The notes below the pieces were generated by a model. It was given only the letters and a program-made list of their open reading frames with translations. It did not search any database and was not told the DNA's origin. 64,000 nt of DNA from Idiomarina xiamenensis 10-D-4 (GTDB lineage Bacteria; Pseudomonadota; Gammaproteobacteria; Enterobacterales; Alteromonadaceae), in assembly GCF_000299895.1 (NCBI RefSeq), contig NZ_AMRG01000001.1, positions 124,001 through 188,000 on the forward strand, read 5' to 3'. Positions within the stretch are counted from its first letter, which is position 1. Every line of letters begins with the position of its first letter. Shown here piece by piece: positions 43,036-52,632 of the stretch. Both the position numbers and the translations under genes were made by a program.

Positions 43036-44337
43036 TTACCAGAGAATAAACATCGCGATAGCCAGCGCTAAACCCAGTACTGGAACTACGACGGTTAACG
43101 CGGCTAGGGGCCAATAAGCCGCTTGATGGGTTTCGCCGCAAATAGCGCGAATGGTAGTGACTACATAACCGTTGTGCGGTAGTGAGTCGATGGCTCCCGA
43201 GGATATCGAAACAATGCGATGTAGTTCGTCTGCTGCCACCCCGGCGTCTAAATAGTGCGGCGCCACCAAGGGTAAAGCAATCGCCTGACCGCCCGAAGCT
43301 GATCCGGTTAAACCGGCAATTACGCTCACCGCTAACGCCGCGCCCAGTAACTCATTACCCGGTATCTGCGTCATCAATGCCACCGCCTCGTTAAACGCCG
43401 GTGTGGTTTGCGCAATACTGCCGAAGCCTACTACAGCAGCAGTATTACCGATCGCTATCAGGGCGCCGGTGGTGGCTTCGCCGATGGCGATTTTAGGTTG
43501 CCGTAAATGCCGAAAATTAATCAATACCAAGCTTAGTACGCCGCCCAGCAACGCCACAATAAGCGCGTTCTGTTGTAATTGCTGATGGAAGCTAAAAGAA
43601 ATACTTAACACCACCAGCAGCGGAATCAGGCCGGTCAATGGCGACGGTAATTGTCGCTGCGGTAGTTGCGGATCGCCGTTGCGCGCTTGGAACGATTCGC
43701 CGTTTGCCACCGCGCGGCCGATCATGCGCTGTAACCACCAATAGCCAAAGCCAGCCATGAGTGCCGCTACCACGATACTGACTTGCCAGCCAGCGTAGGG
43801 CGAGGTGCCGAGATACTTGATCGGGATCCAGTTCTGAATTTCGGGTGAACCGGCGGAGGTCATGGTAAAGGTGATGGAGCCAAATGCTAGCGCTGCCGGA
43901 ATAAAGCGACGAGGTAAGTTAGCGTCTTTAAACAGACTCAAGGCCATGGGATAGACCGAGAACGCCACGATGAATACCGATACGCCACCGTATGTCAAAA
44001 TCGCACAGGCTAGCACGACCGCCAACACCGCTTGGCGGCGGCCTAATTTACCAATGATCCAGCTAGCAACACTATCGGCCGCGCCGGTATCTTCCATCAG
44101 TTTGCCAAACAAACTGCCGAGTAAAAACATAAAGAACCATGCCGCGACAAAACCGGCAAAACCATCCATGTAAATACTGACAAAGTTGTGCTCACCTTGC
44201 AGTAGCGGTAACCGACTACAAACGGCAACAACCAAGGCGCACAGTGGTGCACCGATAAACAGATTTAAGCCACGTAATGTCAGTACAATTAATAGTATGA
44301 GGCCGCCAACGAGGCCGATCAGACTTAACATGGTCAA
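43036..44337 (-). CDS. GntP family permease
   Basis: This 433-residue inner-membrane protein has about twelve hydrophobic segments and the GntP-family pattern: FFMFLLGSLFGKLMEDTGAA, ASGGQAIALPLVAP and IDSLPHNGYVVTTI. The family imports gluconate or other small organic acids with protons; this member's substrate is unknown. The TRIC-type gene lies 51 bp upstream on the same strand and could share its transcript. Confidence 0.87.
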   Translation of the reverse strand: MTMLSLIGLVGGLILLIVLTLRGLNLFIGAPLCALVVAVCSRLPLLQGEHNFVSIYMDGFAGFVAAWFFMFLLGSLFGKLMEDTGAADSVASWIIGKLGRRQAVLAVVLACAILTYGGVSVFIVAFSVYPMALSLFKDANLPRRFIPAALAFGSITFTMTSAGSPEIQNWIPIKYLGTSPYAGWQVSIVVAALMAGFGYWWLQRMIGRAVANGESFQARNGDPQLPQRQLPSPLTGLIPLLVVLSISFSFHQQLQQNALIVALLGGVLSLVLINFRHLRQPKIAIGEATTGALIAIGNTAAVVGFGSIAQTTPAFNEAVALMTQIPGNELLGAALAVSVIAGLTGSASGGQAIALPLVAPHYLDAGVAADELHRIVSISSGAIDSLPHNGYVVTTIRAICGETHQAAYWPLAALTVVVPVLGLALAIAMFILW

Positions 44338-44388
44338 GGTCCTTTTTTTATCGTTATAGTGAACGGTTTGACGTTAAATGCGCGATAA

Positions 44389-45006
44389 TTACACGTTATC
44401 CTGACTGTCGCTGAATACCGGCAGCGACCAGCGGAAGCGGATCGCCAACAGCCGCAGCGTTAGTGTGGCGGTCATACCAACCGCTAACGCTAACAGCGGA
44501 TCGATAGCCACCAGCAAGGTGTAGCAGGCTGCGCCGACAATACAGGTGGTGGCATACAGCTCGCCTTTTAGCACCAGTGGTACGTCCCGTGCCAGTACAT
44601 CACGCAACATGCCTCCGAAGCAGGCCGAGATGGTGCCCATGATCACCGCAATAAAGGGGGGAAAGCCTGCCATTAGCGTTTTTTGCGCACCCATAGCAGC
44701 AAAAAAAGCGATCCCCACGGCGTCGGCGACCAATAAGGTGGTCATTGGAATGTAACTACGATAGCGCAACCAAATAATGGTGATACAAGCGGCCATCAAA
44801 ATGGAATAAAAATAAGTTTGATCATGAGTCCAGAATACCGGTAAGCCCAAGATCAGGTCGCGAATGGTGCCACCGCCGATAGCGGTTACCGAGGCCAGTA
44901 CGATAACACCAAAGCCATCCATTTTTTTACGAAAGGCGAGTAAGGTGCCGGAAACTGCAAAAATCGCTACTCCGGCTAAATCTATCCAATAAAAGGCAAA
45001 GTCCAT
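44389..45006 (-). CDS. Trimeric intracellular cation channel (TRIC/UPF0126) family protein
   Basis: This 205-residue membrane protein has two repeats of three hydrophobic segments plus a last one, with GVIVLASVTAIGGGTIRDLI and the matching second-repeat block GTISACFGGMLRDVLARDVP, the paired Gly-rich motifs of the UPF0126/TRIC family. Prokaryotic members form trimeric potassium-conducting channels. No good ribosome site precedes the ATG. A terminator-like hairpin lies just upstream, pointing to control at the level of the leader RNA. Confidence 0.88.
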   Translation of the reverse strand: MDFAFYWIDLAGVAIFAVSGTLLAFRKKMDGFGVIVLASVTAIGGGTIRDLILGLPVFWTHDQTYFYSILMAACITIIWLRYRSYIPMTTLLVADAVGIAFFAAMGAQKTLMAGFPPFIAVIMGTISACFGGMLRDVLARDVPLVLKGELYATTCIVGAACYTLLVAIDPLLALAVGMTATLTLRLLAIRFRWSLPVFSDSQDNV

Positions 45007-45024
45007 AACGGTTGCTGGTTAAGT

Positions 45025-45065
45025 AAAAAAACCTAGTTTGGCACGGCTAGCCAGCGTTGCCTAGG
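45025..45065 (-). terminator. Terminator-like attenuator in the leader of the TRIC-family gene
   Basis: Read on the minus strand, CCTAG (with GCA/TGC and an inner GGCTAGCC) closes on CTAGG and is followed by seven T. It lies only about 19 bp before the start codon. A terminator between a structured leader and the coding region is the usual output of a riboswitch or attenuator. Confidence 0.55.
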
Positions 45066-45160
45066 GGAGAGGCGAATAAGTCCATGGTCACACCTACCCT
45101 CGGCGCTTGGCGTGGAATCCCACTATCGACGCTAGCTATTTAACCAACTAGCCCTTAAGA
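45066..45160 (-). ncRNA. Possible structured leader RNA (unidentified) upstream of the TRIC-family gene
   Basis: On the minus strand this stretch contains a GTGG-GATT-CCAC hairpin (about 45112-45123), a GAGG to CCTC closing pair around GGTGTGACC, and a pyrimidine-rich segment that meets the terminator stem. The pattern suggests alternative folding. I compared it by eye with glycine, guanidine, TPP, FMN, fluoride and cyclic di-GMP aptamers and found no match. Confidence 0.3.
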
Positions 45161-45193
45161 TAACGTTTATCAACGCAACGTTTAACTCGTTAC

Positions 45194-45248
45194 TATGGTT
45201 TAACTAGGGTTTAACTAGGGTTTAACTAGGGTTTAACTATGGTTTAAC
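45194..45248 (+). repeat. Five tandem 11-bp repeats before the sigma54-type activator
   Basis: The units are TATGGTTTAAC, TAGGGTTTAAC (three times) and TATGGTTTAAC, head to tail without gaps. An 11-bp period is about one helical turn, so the same face of each unit is aligned, as in operator arrays. The last unit ends 26 bp before the start codon of the activator. A related CGTTTAAC sits just upstream at about 45179-45186. Confidence 0.8.
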
Positions 45249-45274
45249 GGCTTAGCTATGGTGTAATTCGTTAC

Positions 45275-46846
45275 ATGGATATCAACGCGCAAACGCAAAC
45301 GCAGGTTTTATCGACCCGCCATGCCGATAGTTCATCGCAGAGTGACGAACAGCTTTATCCCACTCTGGTGATCATGCTGCATCCGCAACTTGAACGTATT
45401 GGAGAGTCGGCTATTTTGGTCGATTTGATGCGTCAGGGGCGTGCACCGTTGAGTCGTAATCAACCGGAATTTAAGCATCAACAAGGCTTCGGCCAGGCGC
45501 TGGCGGACGCTTACATAAGTCGTACACCAGTTTGGCTTGAACGCCGTGGCAGCGACGATGTTGTGGTTAAGCAGGGGGATAGCAATACCCGCTTAAATGT
45601 CAGTGATCGTGCGTCAGCAGACGAATACATACTGACTCAAGACGAATTGTTAGACGGCGTGCCGATAACCTTAAGCGACCGCGTAGTGCTGCTATTAAAG
45701 TGGTTACCCATGCCCGCTGAACAAGACTCAGATGACTTTGGTTTAAAAGGTATGAGCCCTTATTTAGCCAGTGTACGTCGCCGTATTGCTCGTATTGCTG
45801 GGTTACAGGAGCCGGTGCTCATTCGCGGCGAAACCGGTACCGGTAAAGAACTGGTAGCACAGGCTATTTATCAGCATTCGCAACGGCAACAACAGGCGTT
45901 CGTATCGGTCAACTTGGCGGCCATGCAAGACTCGTTAGCGGTCGCTGAATTATTCGGTGCACGCAAGGGCGCATTCACCGGTGCGGCCGCCGACCGTGAT
46001 GGCTATTTTATGGCGGCGGATGGCGGCACCCTATTTTTAGACGAGATTGGTGAGGCCTCGGGTGATGTGCAAGCGATGTTGCTACGGGCGTTAGAAACCG
46101 GCGAAATCTATCCGGTTGGCTCAACCTCGCCAGTGCAAATCAGTGTGCGTTTAATTGCTGCTACCGATGCCGATTTGGAAACGGCGTCTGAACACGAGCG
46201 CTTCAAACTGCCGCTGTTACATCGTCTGTCCAGCTATCAAATATTTTTACCGAGTCTGCGCGAGCGCCGCGAGGACATTGGTTTGCTGTTTATGCATTTT
46301 GCACAGCAACAGTGGCAGCGCTTACACCAAGATTGGCAGCAAGCCGTTCCCACCATGCCGACGCTAACGGCCGCGGCGATGACGCAACTGCTAGAATTCA
46401 GTTGGCCTGGTAACGTGCGCCAATTACGAAATGTGGCGCGGCAAGTGGTCATCGATAGTCGTGATAAAGCACAACTGCAAATTGAACCCCAACTGTTGTC
46501 GATGCTGCGGCCAGCAGCGTCTGGCCACCATACCTTAACCGCACGTCCGCCACAGCAGCAGCGCCGAAAACCCAACAGCATCAGCCGTGAAGAGTTAGCG
46601 CAGGCGTTGCAGGACAACCGCTTTGAGTTGCAGGCCTGTGCCGAGCAGCTAGGGATTTCACGGGCGTCGGTTTATCAGTTACTGCAACGCTTTGATGGCT
46701 TCCGTAATGCGCAAGATATCGGTGAGCAGGAGTTGTCGACCTGTTATCGTCAATGTCATGGCGACACCGAACAGATGATGTGGCAATTGGAAGTGTCCCA
46801 AATTGGCTTGCGACGACGCTTAAAAGCGCTCGGATACGACGTATAA
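45275..46846 (+). CDS. Sigma54-interacting transcriptional activator with FHA-like N terminus
   Basis: This 523-residue regulator has an N-terminal region (about 25-145) whose SRTPVWLERRGSDD to LSDRVVLLLKWLP layout resembles an FHA domain. The AAA+ domain has Walker A GETGTGKE (185-192), GAFTGA (232-237, contact to sigma54), Walker B GGTLFLDEIGEA and an Arg finger region. The C-terminal part carries a helix-turn-helix (LGISRASVYQLLQRF). No receiver domain is present, so it may respond to phosphothreonine-type signals through the FHA-like part. It stands alone just upstream of yajC; its targets are unknown. The ribosome site is weak. Confidence 0.85.
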   Translation: MDINAQTQTQVLSTRHADSSSQSDEQLYPTLVIMLHPQLERIGESAILVDLMRQGRAPLSRNQPEFKHQQGFGQALADAYISRTPVWLERRGSDDVVVKQGDSNTRLNVSDRASADEYILTQDELLDGVPITLSDRVVLLLKWLPMPAEQDSDDFGLKGMSPYLASVRRRIARIAGLQEPVLIRGETGTGKELVAQAIYQHSQRQQQAFVSVNLAAMQDSLAVAELFGARKGAFTGAAADRDGYFMAADGGTLFLDEIGEASGDVQAMLLRALETGEIYPVGSTSPVQISVRLIAATDADLETASEHERFKLPLLHRLSSYQIFLPSLRERREDIGLLFMHFAQQQWQRLHQDWQQAVPTMPTLTAAAMTQLLEFSWPGNVRQLRNVARQVVIDSRDKAQLQIEPQLLSMLRPAASGHHTLTARPPQQQRRKPNSISREELAQALQDNRFELQACAEQLGISRASVYQLLQRFDGFRNAQDIGEQELSTCYRQCHGDTEQMMWQLEVSQIGLRRRLKALGYDV

Positions 46847-46995
46847 ACGCTGAATTTCTGATCGGATTCGGGTACACTGCCTGACAAATTTTTCAAAGCT
46901 TTGGCCGACCAACCTTGTCAAATGGGGAAAACACCCCCATAACCAAGCAGACAACGGCGTGGGCCGATTACAACGACAATGAGAGGATAACCTCA

Positions 46996-47334
46996 ATGGA
47001 TTTCTTTATTTCTAATGCGTACGCGCAGCAGCAAGGCGCAGCTCAAAGTGGTGGCGTGATGGAATTGGTCTTCATGTTGCTGGCCTTCGGTCTGATTTTC
47101 TATTTTATGATTTATCGTCCGCAAGCTAAGCGTGTTAAGCAACATCGCGAGCTGGTGGCATCAATGGGTAAGGGTGACGAGGTACTAACCAATGGTGGTA
47201 TCGTCGGTCGTATTACCAAAATCAGCGATGATAAAGACGTGATGGTGATTGCCATCAGCGATAGCGTTGAAGTGACTGTACAAAAAGCAGCAGTGACCTC
47301 GGTGTTACCTAAAGGGACGATGAAGTCTCTGTAA
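46996..47334 (+). CDS. yajC: Sec translocase accessory subunit YajC
   Basis: This 112-residue protein has one membrane segment (MLLAFGLIFYFMIYRPQAKR) and the conserved cytoplasmic block LVASMGKGDEVLTNGGIVGRI. It associates with SecD and SecF at the holotranslocon. The start at 46996 follows GAGAGG; an upstream in-frame start at 46915 adds 27 non-conserved residues. secD follows after 20 bp. Confidence 0.95.
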   Translation: MDFFISNAYAQQQGAAQSGGVMELVFMLLAFGLIFYFMIYRPQAKRVKQHRELVASMGKGDEVLTNGGIVGRITKISDDKDVMVIAISDSVEVTVQKAAVTSVLPKGTMKSL

Positions 47335-47354
47335 GCAAAAGCTAAGGACACAAC

Positions 47355-49199
47355 GTGTTAAATAAGTATCCGTTGTGGAAAAATCTGATGGTGGTGTTGA
47401 TCATCGCCGTGGCAGCGCTATATGCGCTGCCTAATTTATACGGTGAAGATCACGCTGTTCAGATTTCTGCCAGCCGTAATAGTACGGTCACGGCAGCCAC
47501 ACTCGATGACGTACGTGAAAGCCTACAAGCGGCTAATCTGACGGTTAAGTCAGTGGCACTGGAAGACGAACAAATTTTAGTTCGGGTTAATTCTGATAGT
47601 GATCAACTGGCTGCCCGCGATATTCTTAATCAAGCCTTGGGCGATGACTATATCGTCGCACTCAATTTAGCTCCTGCGACGCCAACCTGGTTACGCAGTA
47701 TCGGTGCTGAACCGATGAAGCTCGGTCTCGACTTGCGCGGTGGTGTGCACTTCCTGATGGAAGTCGACATGGATGAAGCGCTGAGCAAAATTGGTGGGCA
47801 GACGCGCGACTTGGTACGCACTGACTTACGCGACCAACGCATTCGTTATACCGATGTCAGCGTGCAAGACAATCATATCGTGGTTAAGCTGCGTACCGCC
47901 GAAGATTTTCAGGCGGCGGAAAACTTCCTCGACAATAAATATCCCGGTTATGTGTTGCTGGACGACGCCGATGCGCGCCAAATTACCCTGCAAATGACCG
48001 AAGATAAATTGCGCGAAACCCGCGAATACGCAATTTCTCAAAATATCACCATCATGCGTAACCGGGTTAACGAACTGGGCGTTGCGGAACCGCTGATTCA
48101 GCGTCAGGGCGCCAACCGTATCGTGGTTGAATTACCGGGTGTGCAAGACACCGCGCGAGCCAAAGATATTTTGGGCGCCACGGCAACATTAGAATTCCGC
48201 ATGGTTGATACCGATAACAGTGTGGCCGATGCACAACGTGGCCGTGTGCCTTTTGGTAGTGAATTACTACCGATGCGTGATGGCGCCCCGCAGTTGTTGA
48301 AATCTGAGGTGATTCTGACCGGTGACCATATTATTAACGCGAATGCTGGGTTTGACGAAAATAGTCAGCCGCAAGTCAGCATCGCCTTAGATGGCGCTGG
48401 CGGTAATAAAATGTCAACCGCTACCCGCGACGCCATTGGTAAACCGATGGCAACGGTATTCATTGAATACAAAGCCACCGACCGTCGTGATGCTGAGGGT
48501 AAGTTAGTGTTTGAAAAGAACGCCGAAGTTATCAACGTGGCGACTATTCAAGCCCGCTTAGGCAGTAACTTCCGCATTACTGGCTTACAGCATCAAGAAG
48601 CTCAGAACTTGGCGTTGCTGTTGCGTGCCGGTGCATTGATTGCGCCGATTCAAATCGTTGAAGAACGCACCGTCGGTCCAAGCTTAGGCCAAGAGAACAT
48701 CGACTCGGGTACGCAAGCGATTTTCTGGGGCTTTATTTTAGTCTTGCTGTTCATGGTCATTTACTACCGTAAATTCGGTATGGTGGCGAACGCTGCGCTG
48801 GCTGCCAACGTGGTGCTGATCATTGGCGTTATGTCAATGATCCCGGGTGCTACGTTAACCTTGCCGGGAATGGCCGGTATTGTCTTGACCGTCGGTATGG
48901 CGGTGGATGCCAACGTACTGATTTTTGAACGTATTCGTGAAGAAATCAGAGCTAAACGTAGCCCTCAGCAAGCTATTCATCACGGCTACGACAGTGCTTT
49001 GTCGACTATCGCTGATGCCAACGTGACCACGCTCATCGCCGCTATCATTTTGTTTGCGGTAGGTACTGGTCCGGTAAAAGGCTTCGCCATTACCTTGGCG
49101 GTCGGCATTATTACCTCAATGTTCACTGCCATTGTTGGTACGCGCGCGGTTGTTAACGCTATTTGGGGCGGCAAGCGTATCAAGAAGCTGTCGGTGTAG
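47355..49199 (+). CDS. secD: Protein translocase subunit SecD
   Basis: This 614-residue membrane protein uses the proton gradient to pull preproteins out of the SecYEG channel. It has an N-terminal segment (about 8-28), a large periplasmic domain including the [15 protein letters not shown] block, and five C-terminal segments with [17 protein letters not shown]. It starts with GTG, and secF follows 9 bp after the stop. Length and plan match E. coli SecD. Confidence 0.97.
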   Translation: MLNKYPLWKNLMVVLIIAVAALYALPNLYGEDHAVQISASRNSTVTAATLDDVRESLQAANLTVKSVALEDEQILVRVNSDSDQLAARDILNQALGDDYIVALNLAPATPTWLRSIGAEPMKLGLDLRGGVHFLMEVDMDEALSKIGGQTRDLVRTDLRDQRIRYTDVSVQDNHIVVKLRTAEDFQAAENFLDNKYPGYVLLDDADARQITLQMTEDKLRETREYAISQNITIMRNRVNELGVAEPLIQRQGANRIVVELPGVQDTARAKDILGATATLEFRMVDTDNSVADAQRGRVPFGSELLPMRDGAPQLLKSEVILTGDHIINANAGFDENSQPQVSIALDGAGGNKMSTATRDAIGKPMATVFIEYKATDRRDAEGKLVFEKNAEVINVATIQARLGSNFRITGLQHQEAQNLALLLRAGALIAPIQIVEERTVGPSLGQENIDSGTQAIFWGFILVLLFMVIYYRKFGMVANAALAANVVLIIGVMSMIPGATLTLPGMAGIVLTVGMAVDANVLIFERIREEIRAKRSPQQAIHHGYDSALSTIADANVTTLIAAIILFAVGTGPVKGFAITLAVGIITSMFTAIVGTRAVVNAIWGGKRIKKLSV

Positions 49200-49208
49200 G
49201 GGGCGAAC

Positions 49209-50156
49209 ATGAGACAGATTATTAAAACAGACAAAACCATCGCCTTTATGAAAGGGCGTTTTGTCGCCATGGCGTTTAGCACCTTGTTGGTGCTAGCGTC
49301 TTTGACCTCGCTGGTGATCAATAATCTAAATTTTGGTTTGGATTTTACCGGCGGTACGCTGATTCAAGTGAGCTTTTCACAGCCTGCCGACCTTAATCAA
49401 GTGCGGCAACAGCTAAGCGAGAACGATTTTGGCGATGCGGTGGTGCAAACCTATGGTTCGCAAAGCGAAATCTTGATTCGCTTAGAGCCGCGCGAAGGCG
49501 TTAAGGCTGAAGAACTGGGCAATCAGGTGATGCAGGCATTGCAGTCGGGTATGAACGTCGATATGCAAATGCAACGTATCGAGTTTGTCGGTTCGGCGGT
49601 TGGCGATGAGTTAAAGGAGCAAGGCGGTTTAGCCATGTTAACCGCGCTTATTTGTATCCTGATTTATATCGCGATTCGCTTCGAGTGGCGTTTAGCTGTC
49701 GGTGCGGTAGGAGCGTTGGCACACGACGTGATCATTACCTTAGGTTTGTTTTCGGTGTTTCAGTTGGAATTCGACCTCACGGTATTAGCGGCTTTGCTGG
49801 CGGTTATTGGTTATTCGATTAACGATACCGTAGTGGTCAGTGACCGTATTCGCGAGAATTTTCGCAAATTCCGTAAATACAGTCCGGAAGAAACCATCAA
49901 TGTGTCTTTGACGCAGACCATGAGCCGTACCCTAATCACCTCTCTAACCACTATCTTAGTGCTGTTAGCGTTGTTCTTCTTGGGTGGCCAGTTGATTCAT
50001 GGATTCGCTACGGCGTTATTGTTTGGTGTCTTTATTGGTACTTATTCTTCTATTTATGTTGCCAGTTCGGTGGCATTAATGTTGGGCGTTAGTCGTGATG
50101 ACTTGATGCCTACCGAGGTAGAAAAAGAGGGTGCCGATCAAGATCCGTTGCCGTAA
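49209..50156 (+). CDS. secF: Protein translocase subunit SecF
   Basis: This 315-residue partner of SecD has an N-terminal segment, a periplasmic domain starting LDFTGGTLIQV, and five C-terminal segments with IGYSINDTVVVSDRIREN, the family signature with its functionally important Asp. It is the last gene of the yajC-secD-secF operon; a terminator follows. Confidence 0.97.
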   Translation: MRQIIKTDKTIAFMKGRFVAMAFSTLLVLASLTSLVINNLNFGLDFTGGTLIQVSFSQPADLNQVRQQLSENDFGDAVVQTYGSQSEILIRLEPREGVKAEELGNQVMQALQSGMNVDMQMQRIEFVGSAVGDELKEQGGLAMLTALICILIYIAIRFEWRLAVGAVGALAHDVIITLGLFSVFQLEFDLTVLAALLAVIGYSINDTVVVSDRIRENFRKFRKYSPEETINVSLTQTMSRTLITSLTTILVLLALFFLGGQLIHGFATALLFGVFIGTYSSIYVASSVALMLGVSRDDLMPTEVEKEGADQDPLP

Positions 50157-50177
50157 CCTAACTCAAGGTCTACGCTT

Positions 50178-50212
50178 AAACAGGTCGACAATGGTCGGCC
50201 TGTTTTGTTTTT
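50178..50212 (+). terminator. Intrinsic terminator after secF
   Basis: AACAGGTCGAC pairs with GTCGGCCTGTT (11 bp, one G-T wobble, 4-nt loop) and is followed by TTTTGTTTTT. It lies about 22 bp after the secF stop. Confidence 0.88.
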
Positions 50213-50345
50213 GGCGTTGGCTAATCCGCTCGCTTAGATGATCTTGCCGCATAAAATCAGTATATTAGCTATAAAGTCTAACCACATAGGGTAAGCCAAG
50301 AGCGCTAACCTGTGGTTCATTGTTCGTTGTCTGTTGGAGGCGCAT

Positions 50346-51131
50346 GTGAGTGTATTAGCCGTTATATCACCGGCCAAAAATCTAGATTATCAATCGACTT
50401 ATCCGGCCGTAACGGCGACTCAGCCGAGGCTGTTAAATCACGCCGAATTGTTGGTTGAACGTTGCCGCGAATTGTCACCGCAGCAACTCGGCAGTTTGAT
50501 GAAGATCAGCGATAAATTAGCCGGGTTAAACGCTGCTCGGTTTGCCGACTGGCAACTGCCTTTTAATCAGGATAACGCCAGACCCGCGCTGTTTGCCTTT
50601 AATGGTGATGTCTATGCGGGGCTTGATGCTTATCAATTATCGACTAATGCGATTGCTTACGGGCAACAGCATTTGCGCATTCTATCGGGTTTGTATGGTC
50701 TGTTAAGGCCGCTCGATTTAATGCAGCCTTATCGGTTAGAAATGGGCACCAAGCTGGATAATGAGCGCGGTAAAAACTTGTACGAGTTTTGGGGCGAGCT
50801 GATCACCGATATGCTGAACCGTGACTGCCAAGAAAGTAATAGCGAGGTTCTCGTTAATTTAGCGTCAAACGAATACTTTTCCGCAGTAAAAACTCGGCAA
50901 TTGAACGCAAAGTTAGTGACGCCAGTATTTAAAGATGAGAAGAATGGTCAGTATAAAGTCATCAGCTTTTATGCGAAAAAAGCGCGCGGCATGATGGCAC
51001 GCTTTATTCTGAACGAAAAACCTAAAAAAGTGTCTGACTTACAGGCATTTTCAGCCGCTGGCTATCAATATAGCGCGGCCCAATCCGACGACGCGCAGTT
51101 GGTTTTTACGCGTCCGCAACAATCGGCTTAA
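50346..51131 (+). CDS. yaaA: Peroxide stress protein YaaA (DUF328)
   Basis: This 261-residue protein has ISPAKNLDY at its start, [34 protein letters not shown] and [11 protein letters not shown], the hallmarks of the YaaA family. E. coli YaaA lowers free iron during peroxide stress and binds DNA. The start is a GTG at 50346 set by GGAGG 5 nt upstream; the ATG overlapping it is out of frame. Length matches E. coli (258). Confidence 0.93.
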   Translation: MSVLAVISPAKNLDYQSTYPAVTATQPRLLNHAELLVERCRELSPQQLGSLMKISDKLAGLNAARFADWQLPFNQDNARPALFAFNGDVYAGLDAYQLSTNAIAYGQQHLRILSGLYGLLRPLDLMQPYRLEMGTKLDNERGKNLYEFWGELITDMLNRDCQESNSEVLVNLASNEYFSAVKTRQLNAKLVTPVFKDEKNGQYKVISFYAKKARGMMARFILNEKPKKVSDLQAFSAAGYQYSAAQSDDAQLVFTRPQQSA

Positions 51132-51150
51132 GTCATAGAGGAAACAGGGC

Positions 51151-52020
51151 ATGAGCAACGACACTGACGAATTTAAACAAGACGGCGGCAACAAAGGCAC
51201 TTGGATTGCCGTTGCTGCTATTGTAGTTATCGTTGCCGCCGGCCTAGTCTGGTGGCTGACCAGTGGTGATGATACAACTCAGCAACGACAACCGGTCGAA
51301 CGCAGTATGGAAGTGCCTAAGCAGCCGGAAACCGCAGCGCAACCAGAGCCTGAACCAGAACCGCAGGCCGAACCTGATGATTTTGAGCCGGTTGCTGAAA
51401 CGCCAGACGAGCAACCGCAGCAGCAGCCTGAACCCGAACAACCCTTGCCGAGCCTAGCGCAGAGCACTCCGGTAGTGATGGAAACCTTAGCGCAAGACGA
51501 GGTCGATACTCAGCCATTGTCCAGCGACAGCATGATCCGTGACGTGGTGGTGTTCGTGGACAACTTGCGTAACGGCATGGTGGTGACCGAACACGCGCCA
51601 GTCGCGCGCCCTGATGGTCAGTTTGCGGTAATCGAATTAGATGACAAGTTGTATATTGATGAGCGCAGTTATGACCGTTATGACAACTTAGTGAGTTGGT
51701 TTACCAGCATCGATAATCAAGTGCTGATTAAAAACTATCGCCATTTTCAACCGCTGATCGGCGAGGCTTACGGCGAAATCGGTTATCCCGATGGAGATTT
51801 CACTGATAGTGCCATTGAGGCCATTGATGTATTATTGGCGACGCCTGAACCCGATAGCTTGATTGAAGTTGAAGACGACCAGGTGATGTACACATACGCT
51901 GATCCGGCGCTCGAAGGCTTACCACCGGCACAGAAGCAGTTGTTGCGCGTGGGTCCCGAGAATATGCGAAAAATTAAAGCTAAGCTGCGCGAAATTAAGC
52001 AGCAGTTAAAACAGATGTAG
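51151..52020 (+). CDS. DUF3014 domain membrane protein
   Basis: This 289-residue protein has one membrane segment (about 18-36), a Pro/Glu/Gln-rich linker of about 60 residues, and a C-terminal domain with DVVVFVDNLRNGMV, YDRYDNLVSWFTSID and YREFQPL-like LIKNYRHFQPLIGEAY, which fits DUF3014. Function is unknown. It lies 20 bp after yaaA and 6 bp before an acyltransferase gene, so it is probably part of a transcript running to the GNAT-like gene. Confidence 0.8.
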   Translation: MSNDTDEFKQDGGNKGTWIAVAAIVVIVAAGLVWWLTSGDDTTQQRQPVERSMEVPKQPETAAQPEPEPEPQAEPDDFEPVAETPDEQPQQQPEPEQPLPSLAQSTPVVMETLAQDEVDTQPLSSDSMIRDVVVFVDNLRNGMVVTEHAPVARPDGQFAVIELDDKLYIDERSYDRYDNLVSWFTSIDNQVLIKNYRHFQPLIGEAYGEIGYPDGDFTDSAIEAIDVLLATPEPDSLIEVEDDQVMYTYADPALEGLPPAQKQLLRVGPENMRKIKAKLREIKQQLKQM

Positions 52021-52026
52021 GTAGTT

Positions 52027-52632
52027 ATGACCAAAGCTCCAGATCCTGTACCCGAGCAGTTACTCGGCGAATTGCCCACTCAAGGTGGTCGTTTTAGTCG
52101 TTGGTTGGGTCGCGCAGGACTGCGTTTAATGGGCGGTTGGCGTATCAATGGGCAATTTCCGGCGGTACGCCAAGCCTTGGTAGCGGTAGCGCCGCATACC
52201 TCAAACTGGGACTTCCCGGTAGGTGTATTTACAAAAATGGCGTTAGGTCTGAAGCTGTCGTTTTTGGCCAAGCATACGTTATTTCATTTTCCGCTAGGCA
52301 CGCTGATGCGTAAACTGGGTGGGATTCCGGTCGATCGCCGAGCCGCGCGCGGTGTAGTCGAACAAATGGTCGATCGTTTTGCTCAACAACGACAGTTGAT
52401 GTTGGTGTTAACGCCCGAGGGCACGCGCAAAAAAGTGACCCAATGGAAAACCGGTTTTTTACATATCGCTCGACAGGCGCACGTGCCGGTCATACCGGTG
52501 GCTTTCGATTTTGCCCGTAAAGTGGTTGATATTGGCCCGGCGTTAATGATTAGTGGTGATATTGAAAGCGAACTTCAGCGTGTTAAATCCTATTTTATGC
52601 ACGCCAAAGGTAAGCACGGGAGCGTCACGTAA
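52027..52632 (+). CDS. Lysophospholipid acyltransferase family protein
   Basis: This 201-residue protein has the catalytic motif HTSNWDF (H-x4-D type), the substrate-binding LGGIPVDRRAARG and TPEGTRKKVTQWKTGF, and VPVIPVAFD, all from the PlsC-like acyltransferase family. This short group, often annotated as 1-acylglycerol-3-phosphate acyltransferase, lacks clear membrane segments here. The exact acceptor is unknown. The next gene begins on the base after its stop. Confidence 0.87.
   Translation: MTKAPDPVPEQLLGELPTQGGRFSRWLGRAGLRLMGGWRINGQFPAVRQALVAVAPHTSNWDFPVGVFTKMALGLKLSFLAKHTLFHFPLGTLMRKLGGIPVDRRAARGVVEQMVDRFAQQRQLMLVLTPEGTRKKVTQWKTGFLHIARQAHVPVIPVAFDFARKVVDIGPALMISGDIESELQRVKSYFMHAKGKHGSVT

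Noticed and set aside
45007..45160. Glycine riboswitch upstream of the TRIC-family gene
   Set aside because: The conserved glycine-aptamer blocks (CCGAAG and AAACTCTCAGG-like) are absent on the minus strand. Only the terminator-like output is convincing, so it is reported as unidentified.
45194..45248. CRISPR array or replication iterons
   Set aside because: The 11-bp units are contiguous with no spacers, too short for CRISPR repeats, and there is no replication gene nearby.
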